Source of the DNA: Epiperipatus broadwayi
Lineage: Eukaryota > Onychophora > Udeonychophora > Euonychophora > Peripatidae
Assembly: GCA_028023455.1 (NCBI GenBank)
Contig: JAQFVV010006353.1
Coordinates: 1,860,001-1,924,000 of the forward strand
Length of the DNA: 64,000 bases
Direction: 5' to 3'
Positions 37,781-51,259 of the stretch are shown piece by piece. Numbering within the stretch: position 1 is the stretch's first letter; each line of letters opens with the position of its first letter. The position numbers were made by a program, and so were the translations under genes. The notes beneath the pieces were generated by a model, which was given only the letters and a program-made list of their open reading frames with translations, was not told the DNA's origin and made no database searches.

Positions 37781-40466
37781 TGAAACAGTAAGGTCTGCTT
37801 TGCAGATCTTCGTTTCACATTTTCTCACCTATTTCATACCTCATACCTTAGTTTGAACCCCAATCTATCGTAGTGTGTCTGCAATACGCTTATATGCTGA
37901 AAATCCCGCCTAATTCTAAACCATGAGTACAATGCTCATATTATATATATATATATATATAAGTCATTCCCAAATAAATAAAAGATTATAGATTATGTAT
38001 ATGTTCACATAATTTTGATTTATTAAAAAGTAGGTTATATAAGTCGTAATTGTACACACACTATGATATGCATTTTAAACATATCAAAATTATAAATTGT
38101 TAAAGTTATTTTGTTTGAATCTATTTACAAATATATTACTGTCATAATATATTTTGATTTAAAATAAAATTCATTTAGTAAATATTCATTTAGTTTAAAG
38201 TAAAATCATTTTCTTTAATTTAATAAAAGTTATTCCAAATATTTCTGTTAAAATAAATGATGGACAATAGTTTAATTAGTTAATACTATATAAGTTTATC
38301 TAAAAACAGCAGATGTCCACTTAAGGTTTTCTTTAATTAGTAAAAGTAATTTTTAATTGGATCTAGTTTGTAATCCGAATGTCGACAGGGAAATTAACAA
38401 AAAAAATTAATTAATGTTGAATTCCTTTGGACATTTGGATAGATTTAATTACAGCTGATAAGTCTGATATATTTTTGTAATGCTCCAGGGCAGTTCTATT
38501 GTTAAAGTCTACTATAAAAAGAAGGGTTTTCTTTTGTTCTCCATTCTTCTAATGTTTCTAAGAGAAATCATTCTGAGTTCTATTCTAGTAATTTGTAAAT
38601 CTTGACATGATAGAGTAGAGCACGAGAAGGCTATTTCTCTCCGGAATGGTCATCTGCTGCCGTAGACCATCGGAAGTTATCACACGAACCCCGGAACTGC
38701 TGCTGCTGCCAAAATATGAACATTTCCAGATTTTGCTGTTAAATTATATAAAAACCTGCCGACCATCAATCTACCTAAATGCTTCTCCAGAGGTAACCCT
38801 AAATTAACCCAAGAGCTCTTGTGATTCCTAACTAACATGCTATAGCTATTTAACATTGTTTTCTTATATTTCACATAACTTCATTATGTATTTCTTTAAC
38901 GTGTTTGAATATACTCAACATTTTGCTCTCTATCCTTGGGTTAATATTTTCTATTTATAAAGCTTTCTTTTATTTTATTATGATAATGTGTCAGAATCGT
39001 CTTTGACTGAGTGAACTATTCCCTTTATTGAAAGTAAGACGCCGCTATTAAGGCATATTTTAAATTTATAATTTTCCAATTTTATTATCTTGCAAATCAC
39101 TCGTTTGAGGGCAATTCTTTTCTTTAATATAATATAATCACATAGTTTAAAATCTACATGTTATTGATTTTAATCTACCATGAGAGTATGTGCGAGGTCA
39201 GTGATTTAAATGTGTCCCCAAATGCATGATTGCGTATATAAATCTATACTTACTTTTCAAACCCGCAAGCATGCAGTTTCCTATTTTAATTACCGTGTTC
39301 TACTTTAATTATAAAGTTCATCATTGACATCGAGAATGTGCAGACCCTTTTAAATGAATTTTGGGGAATTTGATTGGGCATTTCTCTTAATCCGAGTAAA
39401 ACCCATTTAGTATGTTTTTATATACACTAATCTCGTATTGCTGGTAAATGAATTGGTTGTTGAGACCGCTTTGTTTTATTTTTCCAAGGATTCTTTACAC
39501 GGCAAAGTCCGTTCTTTTCGCTTATTGCAAGTTTCCAAGCAGAGGGTGTCCCAAATGACACCCCTGGGAATTAAGCGCAATCGTCACACAGTCGCTAAGT
39601 TTCGGCTGTTCATAAAATACTTTCCTACGGGTTAGCGGCGAGATGCCCTCTGTAATTATTCCGGATCTTCAATATTGTTTTATTTTATATTTATTTTACA
39701 AAGTATCCGTGACTTAAATGTGTCACACCCTCCAACTTTAATAAATTCATTATCAGCAATACTGACCTTCCAATGCAACTCTATTATTATTATTCTCAAA
39801 TAAATGCTTTGATCACATTCCCACTTTGTTGCTTAGTAAGCTTTTGTCTGTGCTATTCTCGAAATCAATAAATATTTTAGAACACTTAATTTCAAATATT
39901 TTCTTAAACTTGTATAATTACTCAAAGCACCTCGCACATGTTCCTATCTCTTCAAGCACATTATTGTAATGCTATTAGCCCGAGGATTAGAATATATCAC
40001 TTTGCTTTAAAACCTTTTGTCATTTATTAAAATTAATGCCAATAATTATTTAATACGTGTCGCTGTCTCATATAAGCAGACAGTGGCGTTATATATATAA
40101 TTTATATGAATAAATTTTGTGAAAATATTTAAAACTAAATTTGATCTCTTATTTTATTTGATTCCTATCACTGTCTCGGTTTATATATATTTTCTTTATT
40201 TCTTTTGTAAATCCATAGACGTTAATTAGCCACCCAAACTTCTTTTAGTATAGAGTCTTTTGTTTCTCCCTGACCACCAGGCACCGGTCAAAGGTCATAC
40301 TAGTAGTGGCATCAGATGTGTTGTCACGTAGATGGCGCTGTGAAATTTGGATTTAAAATTCGAACTTAGTATATCTAGAAGGCAACCCCTCCTAGAATGT
40401 TCAGTTTCATGTCTGGGGTTTGAATTATGCAGTGTGTTAGCGAGATAGACGATTCTGACTGTTACA
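37781..40466 (+). mobile_element. (AT)n-bounded TG...CA element E1, about 2.7 kb
   Basis: Begins TGAAACAGTAAGG and ends CTGACTGTTACA, flanked by (AT)n on both sides; the outer 8 bases are inverted with one mismatch. The first 40 bases form a hairpin (TCTGC TTT GCAGA inside TGAAAC...GTTTCA). Related to E3 at both ends: TAGTTTGAACC versus TAGTTTCGAACC near the start, and GAGTCTTTTGTTTCTCC at 40253 versus 54059, each about 215 bases from the end. A TATA-like CTATAAAAAG lies at 38512. No protein domain. Best reading: a long solo LTR; a TIR transposon such as a Ginger-like element (TGT...ACA) is an alternative. Confidence 0.5.
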
Positions 40467-40479
40467 ATATATATATATC

Positions 40480-40650
40480 AAGAGATTGTAAAAGACCCAG
40501 AAAGCGACCACATGTGAGATGGATGAATGAAATAAGAAAGTGTGCATGGTGATGTAGAGAAGAGAAGCTAAAGATCAGTAAAGATGGATTGAACTTGGAG
40601 AGACCCTCATCTTGCAGTGGATTGATAATGGTTGATGATGATGATTATGT
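40480..40650 (+). pseudogene. LINE ORF2 C-terminal scrap (family 3)
   Basis: One frame reads RPRKRPHVRWMNEIRKC, the usual GRPRKRW-type C-terminal motif of RTE/Nimb-like LINEs, then DGLNLERPSS, and ends in a GATGATGAT tail. Shares its last 70 bases with 30985 and 50515 (inverted). Confidence 0.7.
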
Positions 40651-41284
40651 ATATATATATGCTAAGAAATCAAGCCATATTGGGGTTGGGGATACTCTGA
40701 AAAGCTTGTTAAGAATTATTGGCAAGCTTATTAGGCAATATATATATATATAATGTATGATAGACACATATTATGTATGAGAACAGAAAAGTTAGAAATT
40801 ATCAAAAATGGATGTTGTTGCTACATGTCCTGAATACTGGTAAATAACATTGGAATAATATGTATAAAATAAATATGAAAGATAAAGTAGATAAATTGGT
40901 CCTACATCTTATATGAGGTTGTATTTAGCCAATTGGAGTACCCATACATATTCTGCAATAAAACTAAAGTGAATTCAAGATCAAAAATGACACAGTATTT
41001 GCTTACATACAAAAAAAAGCAAAAAATTATTTAACAAATATGTCTATATTTTAAAGACATGAAAAGGCATATAGATATAGTTTGATCTTGGTATTGTTGA
41101 GATGATTTGTGAATAAAGAAATGATAAAGTGAAAGATTATAGAGGCTTAATTTATTGGACAAATGAACACATAAGAATCAGAGGTGATTTTTAAAATTTT
41201 TTGTGAGTTAAATAGTATAGATGTTTGATAACCAAAGTTATGATGCAAGTGCAAGGAAGTATACTTGGTTTTTAAATTAACTTT
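40651..41284. other. Non-coding DNA
   Basis: Nothing supported apart from short TA runs. Confidence 0.45.
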
Positions 41285-41765
41285 ATTCAGTCCTAATTTA
41301 GTTTGTGCTCACAGCCATTTTGAAATCTACAAACCACCGGTGACACAGCCAATAGATAAATGACAAATATTGAATAAAAGCACTTAAATTCATATTTTAG
41401 ATATTATAAGCTAGTAAAAATAATATGCTTTATTTTATTAGAGATTATTTTTAAAATTTACCTTCATAAAATATTTGAAATATGATGGCACAAAGCACAA
41501 TAGTATGCAGGAAAGGGGAAGGATGGTTTGGCCGATTGTCCAAAAGATACAGAAGTCTGATCAAACCAAGTTTATAATTTCCAAATACTAAAAGATTATA
41601 ACTTCTAAAATATGAATTGTACTTATATGCTTATAATTTCTAAAATATGAATTTAAAGTACTTTTGTTCAATATTTATGTCATTTATCAGTTGAATGTGT
41701 CCGCTGTGGTTTTGGCTGGTCTTTAGATTTCAAAATGGTCATGAGTGCAAACTAAATCATCACCC
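41285..41765. mobile_element. Fold-back element FB2, about 480 bp
   Basis: The left arm begins CTAATTTAGTTTGTGCTCACAG, with CATTTTGAAATCTA and GATAAATGACA; the right arm reverses this and ends GAGTGCAAACTAAATCATC. The arms are about 120 bases with a few mismatches. A similar end occurs at about 7914. The 126-codon frame at 41695 is a by-product of the right arm. Confidence 0.8.
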
Positions 41766-43357
41766 TTTATTCTCTGTTACAGTGTTTATATATATTCCTC
41801 TTTCATACAATTTGCTACTTTGTATACATTTCATTCTATTTTTATTCACATATATGACAAAATGCACATACATTCATGTAATGATTTCACTAGTCCCTCC
41901 CCACCTTTCTGACATTAATCACCCCCATTTTCAGCATTACAGGTTCAATCTTGAGCAGGGACATCTTGAGTTAGCACATGTGTTGATAAGTTGGGTCTTG
42001 TCTGTTTATGTTAGAACATGTGCTATCACTTTATTGTACATTTTTGTTTTTGATGAAAAAATTTGCTCTTATTAATTCATAAACATGAATGAAAAAGAAA
42101 AAAACAGCAGTATTGATATGTACAATAAGAAATCAAGGTCTCATAATTTCCATATTATCAAGACAAAGATGGTGAATCTTTTGCTTCAATCAGTTATTCG
42201 TATAATTTAAGCTGATCGATAATATGTTCAATTGTGAAAAACAAGAACAAAATTAAGGAATATGTTCAAAATTTTGGGAATATAGTATTTCCAAATTCAT
42301 ACACTGTAAAATTAATCTTCATTATGCTTTTATATTTTTTTAATATTATTTGTTTAGATCTTATATGTATATGATTGTGTTGTGCGTGTCTATATATTTA
42401 GCCTGTTTTTTCTCAATTAAAATAAAATAATTTTAGATAAAAAATATTTTCAAAATATGAAAATTTATTATATATTAAGAATTCTTCGAACTTTAAAAAA
42501 ACAAAAACACACATACATATATGTATAATCATTCAAAACAGTCACCACTTAAATAATTCCAATATCAATAACAGTCAACAATTTCAAACTGTTGTCAAGG
42601 CAACCCCTATATATGTGTATTTTGAAAACTTTTTTTTACATTGCTCTACTTTCATATATGCCAACTTTCATACACATTTCAAAAACCAAATAGATAAAAA
42701 AGTAGAACACTGCCTGTATTGAATTAAATACTTTAATGGATTGTTATTATAATAAAGAATAGAAATAAGGAGATTATGTCCACGTAACCCGAGATAACTT
42801 GTTGTCTTTTATTATTCTTATAAAAGTATCAATTATTACTCATTAACAATTTTCCTGAGGCTAAACAAGTTTCTCCATCAACTTATAATAATAAAACACA
42901 TGTACAAATAGTGTTGGACAGAGTTAATTTTGAGTTAAATGTACACCAGATTCATGACAATCAACTATAAAAATGAAAAAAATTTCTTTTTCTAATGACT
43001 AAAATTTCAGAGGAAACTCAGTTGCATGCTATTAAATCTCTGATTAAAAATAGTATTAGAATTAGCAGTTCTGTTTTTTTTTGTTGTGACATAAATTTTG
43101 GACATGATGCTTGTTTTCTGAAAACTAGCATTGTATGTAATGAATCAAATGATAACAGAAGAACAATTAAGGAAGCCTGATATATTGTTAATTTAATAAA
43201 GTTTTAAATTAGAAATTTAGTAGTGTGCAACTGAGCATGCTCTGAGCTTTGCTTATAAAATAATGATTTTTTTAAAATTTGATAGTTGACTGTCATGGCA
43301 TCTGATGAACTGCACTGAAATTTCCTCAGTTATTAATATTTTATAGTATAATTATTT
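41766..43357. other. Non-coding DNA with R2 repeat
   Basis: 42546-42606 is the second copy of R2 (see 31589). A 61-codon frame at 42995 shows no domain. Otherwise nothing supported. Confidence 0.45.
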
Positions 43358-43436
43358 TATATATATATATATTTAAACAGACTGCTTCTATATATATATA
43401 TATATATTAGAAGCAGTCTGTTTAAATATATATATT
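43358..43436. repeat. Perfect palindrome in TA repeats
   Basis: TTTAAACAGACTGCTTCTA, then (TA)n, then TAGAAGCAGTCTGTTTAAA, with further TA repeats on both sides. Able to form a cruciform. Confidence 0.9.
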
Positions 43437-44302
43437 CAGGGGGCACATTCTCCTTGTTGCCTACAATGGCCAAATCTGTGTGGCTTGTTCTGCTCATTTA
43501 CATCCTTTTGGTGGAGCGTATAAATATATATATATTTCTGATATTTCTTTCCAGAAAATATATAGTGTTTTTGAAATTCCAACAGTATTACATTAAAATT
43601 GGATAAAATTAGAAAACAAAATTGCCAAACACATATATGTAGAACTTAAAATTACCCCAATTTAATGCATTACATAAATTCATTATTTATGATTTTTTTC
43701 TAAAACTTCTTATGACTGACGTGTATTTGTAAGTTTTATTTCTGAAAGCAGATTATTTATTACCAAAGGAAAGAAATATTGAAAGAATTCAATAACAAAA
43801 AATCTATTATCAATGCTTTCAAATTAATTTTTTTCAAAGACAAAAAAAAAAACACTGAAAAAATCAAATAACTTGAGCTTTGCCCAATCTTTAATGACAA
43901 TCTAATATGTTATATAAAACCAATGCTTCCATTATTTATATAAAGGCTCTAAAAAAATAGTTAATTTAAAGAAATTAAAAAACCCCCTACATATTATATT
44001 TATATATTTTAACAAAAACTATAAAATTAGTTACAAAATTAAGTTCTATTTTTTCCACATTAACTGAAGCTGCATTATTTCATAAAATGCAATTTAATTG
44101 TGTAGGAGTAAGATTACTGTTAAATAAATAATTATTATTACTTTTTAAGAATATTATATTTTTTACTACAGATGCTTGGTTTCTGTGAGATTTTTAACAA
44201 TAGTTAATTCTTTTTTTAAGCTGTCTAGATAGAAGAAATTTACATCCAGCCTTTTTAGCAAATTGTGACAATTGCTTCCATGATATATATATATATATAT
44301 AT
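43437..44302. other. Non-coding DNA
   Basis: No feature supported; ends in a (TA)n run at 44283-44302. Confidence 0.45.
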
Positions 44303-46808
44303 TGTAACGGTCGCTGCCTCTCTCTATACCGCATTGAGCATGACATGCATTTTCTGAGATCGAGCAGCAATTAAGAAATATTCAAAGGCATCCAAAATAT
44401 ACATTACTATAATCATACCTTTGAAAGGTTCGTTTACTGCAACCTTTACGCACCACCTTAAGAAAGAGATTGCTCCCCTGCCTAAGGAATATGATCATGT
44501 AATAAGTAAAGAGCTATAATCTCTTATAAAAAATCAATAGAAAGTGAATGCCTAACGAATGATTCCTGATCCCGGCAAGTTTAATCCCTGACTAGCTCAA
44601 TCAACTCCTGATCTCAGGATGGTGGTTTGTTGCTTCATTAACAGAAAAGGTCACACTAATATCATTATCAAATACACAGCACAACTCCGTACTTTAAAAT
44701 TAGATATTAAATTTATTAAGCCCTCTATGATTATATAAATATTTACAAAATAATAAACACACACATAAATGATAGTAATTAAAATTCAAGCGTATAATAA
44801 ATTTTAAAGTTTCATGAATGGGAAAGGAATGGTCTGAAATTCTCCCCTGCTTACACTTTAAACTCAAAACAAAATTTCTTATAAAACAATGTGTATTGGC
44901 CATGGTATGTACGTGTTTCATAATAATAATAAAAAAAGAGTTAGCCATGAGTTAATGATAGTAGAATCTGAAGTGTTCCAATATCTGAGTCCTGCATGTG
45001 GCGGACAATAATAATTATTTGGAACACTTTCGTACACACTTTTATTCCTTATGAAAACAATCCTGCACTTAGCGGATGGAATAAATTTACTCGGGGAACA
45101 AACTCGTGCTAAACTACAATTTTAATTTTAAAAGTTCCATAATATGAGTCCTGCCCATAGCGGACAATAATAATTATTTGGAACGCTGTCTTACATGCTT
45201 TTATTCCTTATAAAAACAATCCTGCACTTAGTGGAATAAATTTTATATTGTCTCAAAGCGAAACACATACATCCAATGACCAAACCACCCAATTATTTCT
45301 ATTTAACCCTTTTGAAATATTTCATCTTTACTTTATCGATTCTTTTATAATTTATTTAGATACTCCAATGAATTACGTGAAGCTTTACGTTAAAATTACA
45401 AACAAAATATTTATGACTGAATTACGCAATTCATTGGCTCATTTAATAATAGCAATTTAAGTCAAATGATGAATTACTCATAATAAGACATAAAAAAATA
45501 TATAAACATAAATAATACTTCCCGAAGTCTTCGTTCTTCTCCGGGCTATGATTTTGAGGGCGATATATATCTGCTGTGCAGGTGATTACTTCACAGGGCC
45601 TATATGGAGGTTGGAAATTGTCCATAGCAGCTACACTTTCAGAAATGGAAAGTCACATCACTGGATGGCTATGTAGGACTCCGAGCTGTGCGAATGTACC
45701 AAACTTGGTTTCTACTCCATATCCATTGCTGAATCACGAATAAATCCTGATTCCATTTCCTTAGCGATATAAAACATTAGCTTAAATTTCAATTGTATTT
45801 TTCTTTTTCAGTCAATGAATATCATATCTCTTGGTCTGCGCCTTTTAAAATACGTTCAGCATTCCGAATAAATAGTTTTTACACTCATAATTCTTTTTCT
45901 TTTCTTTTTGTCTGTACACTCTGGAAACTATACTGCTAATGGGTAAGAGTGCCCGTGTGAGTATCAACCAATGTAACCCAGCTAACTAACTAAATTTCAC
46001 CTGACCAGCCTTTATATATCCCCCCCCCATTACAGGGTGTATTCTCTCATCCCCTCCACAAGTTATTGCTTTTACATTTCTGTTTTTAATTAAACAAGTC
46101 CAAACAATGGATTTAATTTTAGCTATCTTTTAATTAATTTCAGAATTTCACAGACCATTTAAATTCCAATCCCTTGATTTCTTTAAACAATAAAGTAAAA
46201 TTACATTTATCTAATTAAATAATTTTGAATAGGTGTCAAGCCGAATAACCACTGATACAATTTCTACACTTGTTTTCCAAAAACATTATACGATAAAAGA
46301 AAGAGGTCATTGGCTTGCCTGCGGTCATGAACATTAAGTTGTAAAAAAAAAAAAATTATAAAACTGTATACTTGTTGTCACATAAAAATTGTTTTTGAGT
46401 TTTCCAAAAAGAGTATTCAACAAGCAACAGAAAAAAAAAATACAACATTTGAGAATCTAAAATAAAATAAAATCAAAATAAAATATGTTTACTGTTGGGC
46501 CATTTGCAACTACATTTCAGTTTCCCATAATAATTTCTTTAACCCTCTGCCATATTTATTCATATCATAAATAAAAAACATATAGCATTTATTAACAGCA
46601 AATACATATTTATATATGGTGTCCACATTTGTTTATTTATAAGTGTATTATCACCATTCATCCTATTTATTTTAAATATAGTGTGTGTGTAAGCAACAGA
46701 GAAAATATACCTGTACAGACCACTCCTTTTATTATAATATGTACATTTGTTTGGACTGCAACTAATGCTTGCAGTCAACTTTGTGGCAGTCATTTAAAAC
46801 TGACTGTC

Positions 46809-46811
<3 letters not shown>
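44303..46811. mobile_element. (AT)n-bounded TG...CA element E2, about 2.5 kb
   Basis: Starts TGTAACGGTCGC directly after (TA)n and ends CTGACTGTCACA directly before (AT)n. The right end differs from that of E1 (CTGACTGTTACA) at one base of twelve, and the two ends are inverted repeats at 8 of 10 positions. It contains an internal direct repeat (44973 and 45132). An alternative right end at 46035 (CCCATTACA) lacks an AT flank. No protein domain seen. Confidence 0.45.
44973..45245. repeat. Direct repeat, offset about 160 bp, inside E2
   Basis: GAGTCCTGCATGTGGCGGACAATAATAATT and GAGTCCTGCCCATAGCGGACAA each lead into TTATTCCTTATRAAAACAATCCTGCACTTAG. Confidence 0.8.

Positions 46812-46858
<47 letters not shown>
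46812..46858. repeat. (TA)n microsatellite
   Basis: About 23 TA units at the right edge of E2. Confidence 0.97.
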
Positions 46859-46862
<4 letters not shown>

Positions 46863-47979
46863 GAACATGACTAAATAATAATATCTATAAAGGCAAATTA
46901 CTTCAGTTTAAGACTATTGAAATGAGACTATTGCACTAGATACTGCTACATAAAGTTCTAATAAAAATATGATTACTGTCTATGCACTAATTGATTATAA
47001 ATCAATTATAAAGAAACAAAACACATCTATAGGACTACTAAAATGTAAGATTTGCCAATATTTCTGTGAAAGCTAATTATTACAAAAAAAATTAAGACAG
47101 GCATATATTGCTATAGTTTAAAAAAAAAGAGCCATCATTAGCTTCCAATTCATTAACTGACAATCAACACAAATAATATTCAGTAAGAATCTTATATGTA
47201 CAAACCAGTTATTATAATAAATAATAAAAATCATATACAGCAATTATATAAATATATATTAATAATAATTATGCATAAAAAAGCTTTTTCTGCACATGGT
47301 TTCATGCCTTTTTCAAATGTTAATCATTTATTTTAACATTAACCAATTATTGCAGATAGAACACCATCTAGTGCTCTATAATGAAACTAAAATAACAACA
47401 ATAACAAAATAAAATGTCAGTAAAATAGAACAGAACCTTCATATAGAGATCCAATATAACATCAAAAAATTGATTATATAACATGAGAATATACAAAATA
47501 AATAATACAACTTTTCATTTATTTTTAATTGATCAATTGTTAACTAAATTTATTTTTATATATTCGTACAATTATTTAAGTTACATTTAATGTACTATGT
47601 TTCATATATTTATCTTCTTTTTATATCTTTAATATAATTTAAATATTTAATATTTTTTGTAGCATTTAAGTAATGAATGTATAAAGCAGATTGATCATCT
47701 CGCCAAATAATTGCATTATATTCTTTGATTCTTACCTCTAACATTTCCATGTATGACCATAGTAAATCATATTGCAAAGACAATTCAAAGATAATTTTAT
47801 TTATTTTAATGTGTGAAAAATATAACTTCTCTTCATTAAATATATTGTCCTTTTTTAATAATTGACAAACACACACACACACTATTATCTATAGATGAAA
47901 AAGAATCAATATTTTTTTTTGCTTAAACTTTACATAAACCATATCTTCTTAGGATAATTAAATATAAATTACTAAGATA
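46859..47979. other. Non-coding DNA
   Basis: Contains a (CA)n at 47869-47882. A 90-codon minus-strand frame at 47610-47882 has no domain or splice support. Confidence 0.4.
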
Positions 47980-48090
47980 AGTCAAGCGTTGTTAACCATG
48001 AGGTCAGCCAACCGCCTTGCAAGCAAGTAGTTGGTTGCAGATGGTTGTGGGTTCGCCTCCCGGCAGATGCTATGACATATGGGAAAAAAT
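47980..48090 (+). mobile_element. tRNA-like SINE S1
   Basis: GTCAAGCGTTGTTAACCATG start, B-box-like GGGTTCGCCTCCCGG (48050-48064), GATGCTATGACATATG end, then A-rich. Confidence 0.85.
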
Positions 48091-48135
48091 TACTAAGATA
48101 AAGAACTGTAATAAATCAATACTAGTATATTGTAA

Positions 48136-48556
48136 ATAAACAAAGCAAAGCAAAACTTCATATAGTAGTGCCACCTGTGCTAAACAGAGTAATCAATGGA
48201 TGCCAGAAGGCTTGTGCATAAAATCCCTACCTAATGCTTACTCATCCAATATCCCCAGACTAGTTTCTGGCTTGTGGCCTTCATCAGTGAGGAGCTTTGG
48301 ATCTGAGAGCACTGCATCTAGATCTTAGGATCTAATGCAACCCTCTAGCAACCACCTTTTATCTCTACTTAACTACAAAACAATGAGCATGAAATTGAAA
48401 ACACAAGCCACAAGCCAGAAACAAGTCTGGGGATATTGGATGACTAGGCATTAGATAGGGATTTTATGCACAAACCTTCTGGTATCCATTGATTACTCTG
48501 TTTAGCACAGGTGGCACTACTATATGGAGTTTTGCTTTGCTTTGTTTATAAACAAT
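48136..48556. mobile_element. Fold-back element FB1, medium form
   Basis: The left arm starts AACAAAGCAAAGCAAAACT and the right arm ends AGTTTTGCTTTGCTTTGTT, so the terminal repeat here extends into the AAAGC repeats. The middle contains the GATCTTAGGATCTAATGCAACC segment seen at 16690 but not its reversed partner, i.e. one side of the centre is deleted. Confidence 0.85.
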
Positions 48557-48574
48557 TATGTGCTAGTATTGGAG

Positions 48575-48972
48575 ATGAGATCATGTGATATTGTAAATAG
48601 TGAACTTGAAGATGTAATTAAAAGGGATTTGAACCCAGACATTTAAGATTCCTTCAGCTATCCTCTCCATCTTATATAAACAATACACATGATGACACAC
48701 ATGTGAATAAGATAAGTGATCTCCAATACATGTATTTCTTGCTGAACCAGAATTCATCAGTTGGTCCAGATCATCATCCCCACACACACATATAATTAGT
48801 GTTCAGTTTATATCAAGATAGCAAATCTTCAAACTTTAATGGAAAGACTTCAATCTTGCCCACCCTCCAACTCTTCAGCATCCATACCATTGAAAATTTG
48901 ATGATGGAATGCTCAAACCCTTGATGCCAATATTGTTATCATACCCATGCTGACCTTAAGCCACTCTGACGC

Positions 48973-49016
<44 letters not shown>

Positions 49017-49075
49017 CTTAACATGTCCACTTACATAAACAGAGGGATGGGCAGAATTCAGACTGAATTTGTAAT
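48575..49075 (-). mobile_element. Dispersed repeat R1, inverted copy, with SINE-like part S2
   Basis: Reverse of 9380-9830: ATCATCAAATTTTCAATGG and CACTCCAACTCTTCA-type text on the minus strand, and a (TA)n insertion at 48978-49012. The minus strand near 48624-48636 has GGGTTCAAATCCC, a good pol III B box. Confidence 0.7.
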
Positions 49076-49079
49076 AAAT

Positions 49080-49320
49080 CAATACTAGTATATTATAAAT
49101 ACTGAACTTTAAGATGTAATTAAAGGGTATTCGAACACAAACTTTTAAGCGTCATTCGACTGTCCTCTCCATCTCATATAAACAATACACATGATCACAC
49201 ACTTATTCACATGAGTGTGGTCATGTATATTAGTTATATAAGGAGAGGATTGCTGAAAAAAACTGAAAAGTCTGTGTTCAAATCCGCTTTAAAATAAGGA
49301 ATTGTGAAACTGTAGAGCTA
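49080..49320. mobile_element. S2 SINE-like sequences head to head
   Basis: A minus-oriented copy (TCGAACACAAAC near 49130; CTCTCCATCTCATATAA) followed by a plus-oriented one (GGAGAGGATTGCTG, GTGTTCAAATCCGC near 49275), forming an inverted pair. Confidence 0.6.
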
Positions 49321-50486
49321 AACGAGAAATATGTATATACTTTTTATATGCTATATCTTATATAATGAAAAATAAATCTGTTAAATTAAGGCAAGCACAA
49401 CTGCAATTATAAAGCTATCATCTTATTAACTACAAACAGGGTTCAGTCAGTGTTAAGATATATAAGAAGCATATATCATATGTTTTATTTAAAATTGTCA
49501 ATGATGGAAAATGCTCAATTATTAAATATGTTGCTTTTAAATTACTTATTCAATGTAAAAAAAAAAAAGAGTACAAATATATTCTAGTTAGGTAGGAATT
49601 TAATCAACTCTATTTTTAAAATAAACATTATCAAGAGTTTTTCAAAATAAATATTGTTACACTTAATATTCTACTGCCATATAATCTAAATCAATAATGA
49701 TTTATGTCTTTTCACATGATTTTTATTAAAAATAAAGCCTACAAAAATAAAAATATATATAGAATAAGTAATTTATAAATAGTATTTACTTGTAATATTT
49801 TATAAATATAAATTACGCTAAATGAATATGTATACTTTCAGTAACTCTGTACTTCGGAGCTGTCCAAATCATTTTCCGCAGGCTGCATGCGGACAGCAGT
49901 GAGGGGTTGAGTGGCCCATATAGAGGTTTCGATTTTTTCAAAATGATAAATAAAACAATTTGAATGGAATGCTTATTAGATACTTTAAATCTATAGATAA
50001 TCCATAATCTTCATATTGATTTAAACAATTATTTTATTTATCTCGTCTACTGTTTCAGTATAAACTTTTACAAACACCATATATATGCGCTATATTTGCT
50101 GTTTGGATGCAATCGTCGGTTAAATACTATTTCTTTTATAATGCAACCATTGGAATAATTAAAGTTGGATATCTCTGCTGTATTTAACAGAAAACATTCT
50201 CCCATAATATAATTTATTTCTATTAAATATTAAAAGTAAACACCATATATAAATTACTTATTACAGGTTCTAATAATTTTAATAAGCTTATAAATAAATG
50301 GTGACTATTAAATAGGGTCAACTTTTACGAACTTGACAAAAAAAAGGGTATTGTTGCTAATTTGTTAAAAATGCTTTTCAGAAACCCAATTTGTTAATTA
50401 TAGTAGCAATATCTTTGTTCTTAGTTTCTTTATAACAACTTTATTTCATATTATCTAATGGTTAAAATAAATATTACACCAACACC
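49321..50486. other. Non-coding DNA
   Basis: A GC-richer patch at 49850-49920 (CTTCGGAGCTGTCC, CAGGCTGCATGCGG) is unexplained. No gene supported. Confidence 0.4.
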
Positions 50487-51150
50487 CACAGATTATGATT
50501 ACCATCATCTTACTCAACCATTATCAATCCGTTTCAGGATGAAGGTCTCTAAGTTTAATCCAGTTTCTCTAACCTACAGCTTCTTCACATCATACCAATA
50601 AACTTCCTAGGTCTTTTACAATATCTTATGAATTCAATATAAGACTTTGCCTGTTCATTTATTATCATCTCTTTTATCAATATATCCAACTGCTCCATTT
50701 GTCCCTTAATTATTTCAATGATGTCAATGTTAGGTGTTTGTGTTCTCACCCAAGTATTTTAATTCCTCATCATGATTACCGACATACATCTGTCCATACT
50801 ACATAAAGTGATCCAAAGACTCTAAATTGCACTTTTGTTAAGAGTCCAAGTCTCAGATATATAAGTAAAAACTGGGAAAATATATCTGTCAAGAAAACTT
50901 TCTTTTCAGAAACAGAACTACATTCCCTTTTAACGTTATATTATTTTTATCAAAAGCCCTCCATCAAGTTTTATTCTAGGATTAATTTCATCAATGACAC
51001 TTCCATCCATATTAATAATATGACCAAGATATCTGAAATTATCAACTTCTAATTTGTATAGAAATAAAATATCATTTAAATAATTCATTGTGAAATAATA
51101 AAGTTTCCAAAGCTTTTCAGAGAAAGTAAAGGTGATGACATTATTCACTG
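50487..51150 (-). pseudogene. LINE RT thumb and C-terminus scrap (family 3)
   Basis: Minus strand: KLEVDNFRYLGHIINMDGSV followed by IDEINPRIKL is the thumb motif (YLG...DG...EI..RI) of RTE/CR1-like RTs. Stops and shifts follow, then the shared end RETGLNLETFILKRIDNG. Bracketing it, 30985 and 40480 carry the same 3' end on the plus strand. Confidence 0.75.
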
Positions 51151-51259
51151 TTTTTCAAATTTCTAATGATGAAAGTTTTAATACATATCTATTTTACATT
51201 TAGGTACTATAGATATTATTTATTGATCAATTTTCATTCACTAGCTGTGTTATATATAT
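51151..51259. other. Spacer ending in a TA run
   Basis: No feature; the TATATAT run marks the left edge of E3. Confidence 0.5.

Noticed and set aside
41695-42075. 126-codon plus-strand frame
   Set aside because: Its first part is the right arm of fold-back element FB2; the rest shows no domain.
46020-46035. CCCATTACA as the right end of an LTR starting at 44303
   Set aside because: The outer 8 bases pair with TGTAACGG, but there is no AT flank; the end at 46811 matches E1 and has (AT)n on its outside. Kept only as an alternative.
47610-47882. 90-codon minus-strand frame
   Set aside because: Begins in a (CA)n run; no domain, no splice support, AT-driven composition.
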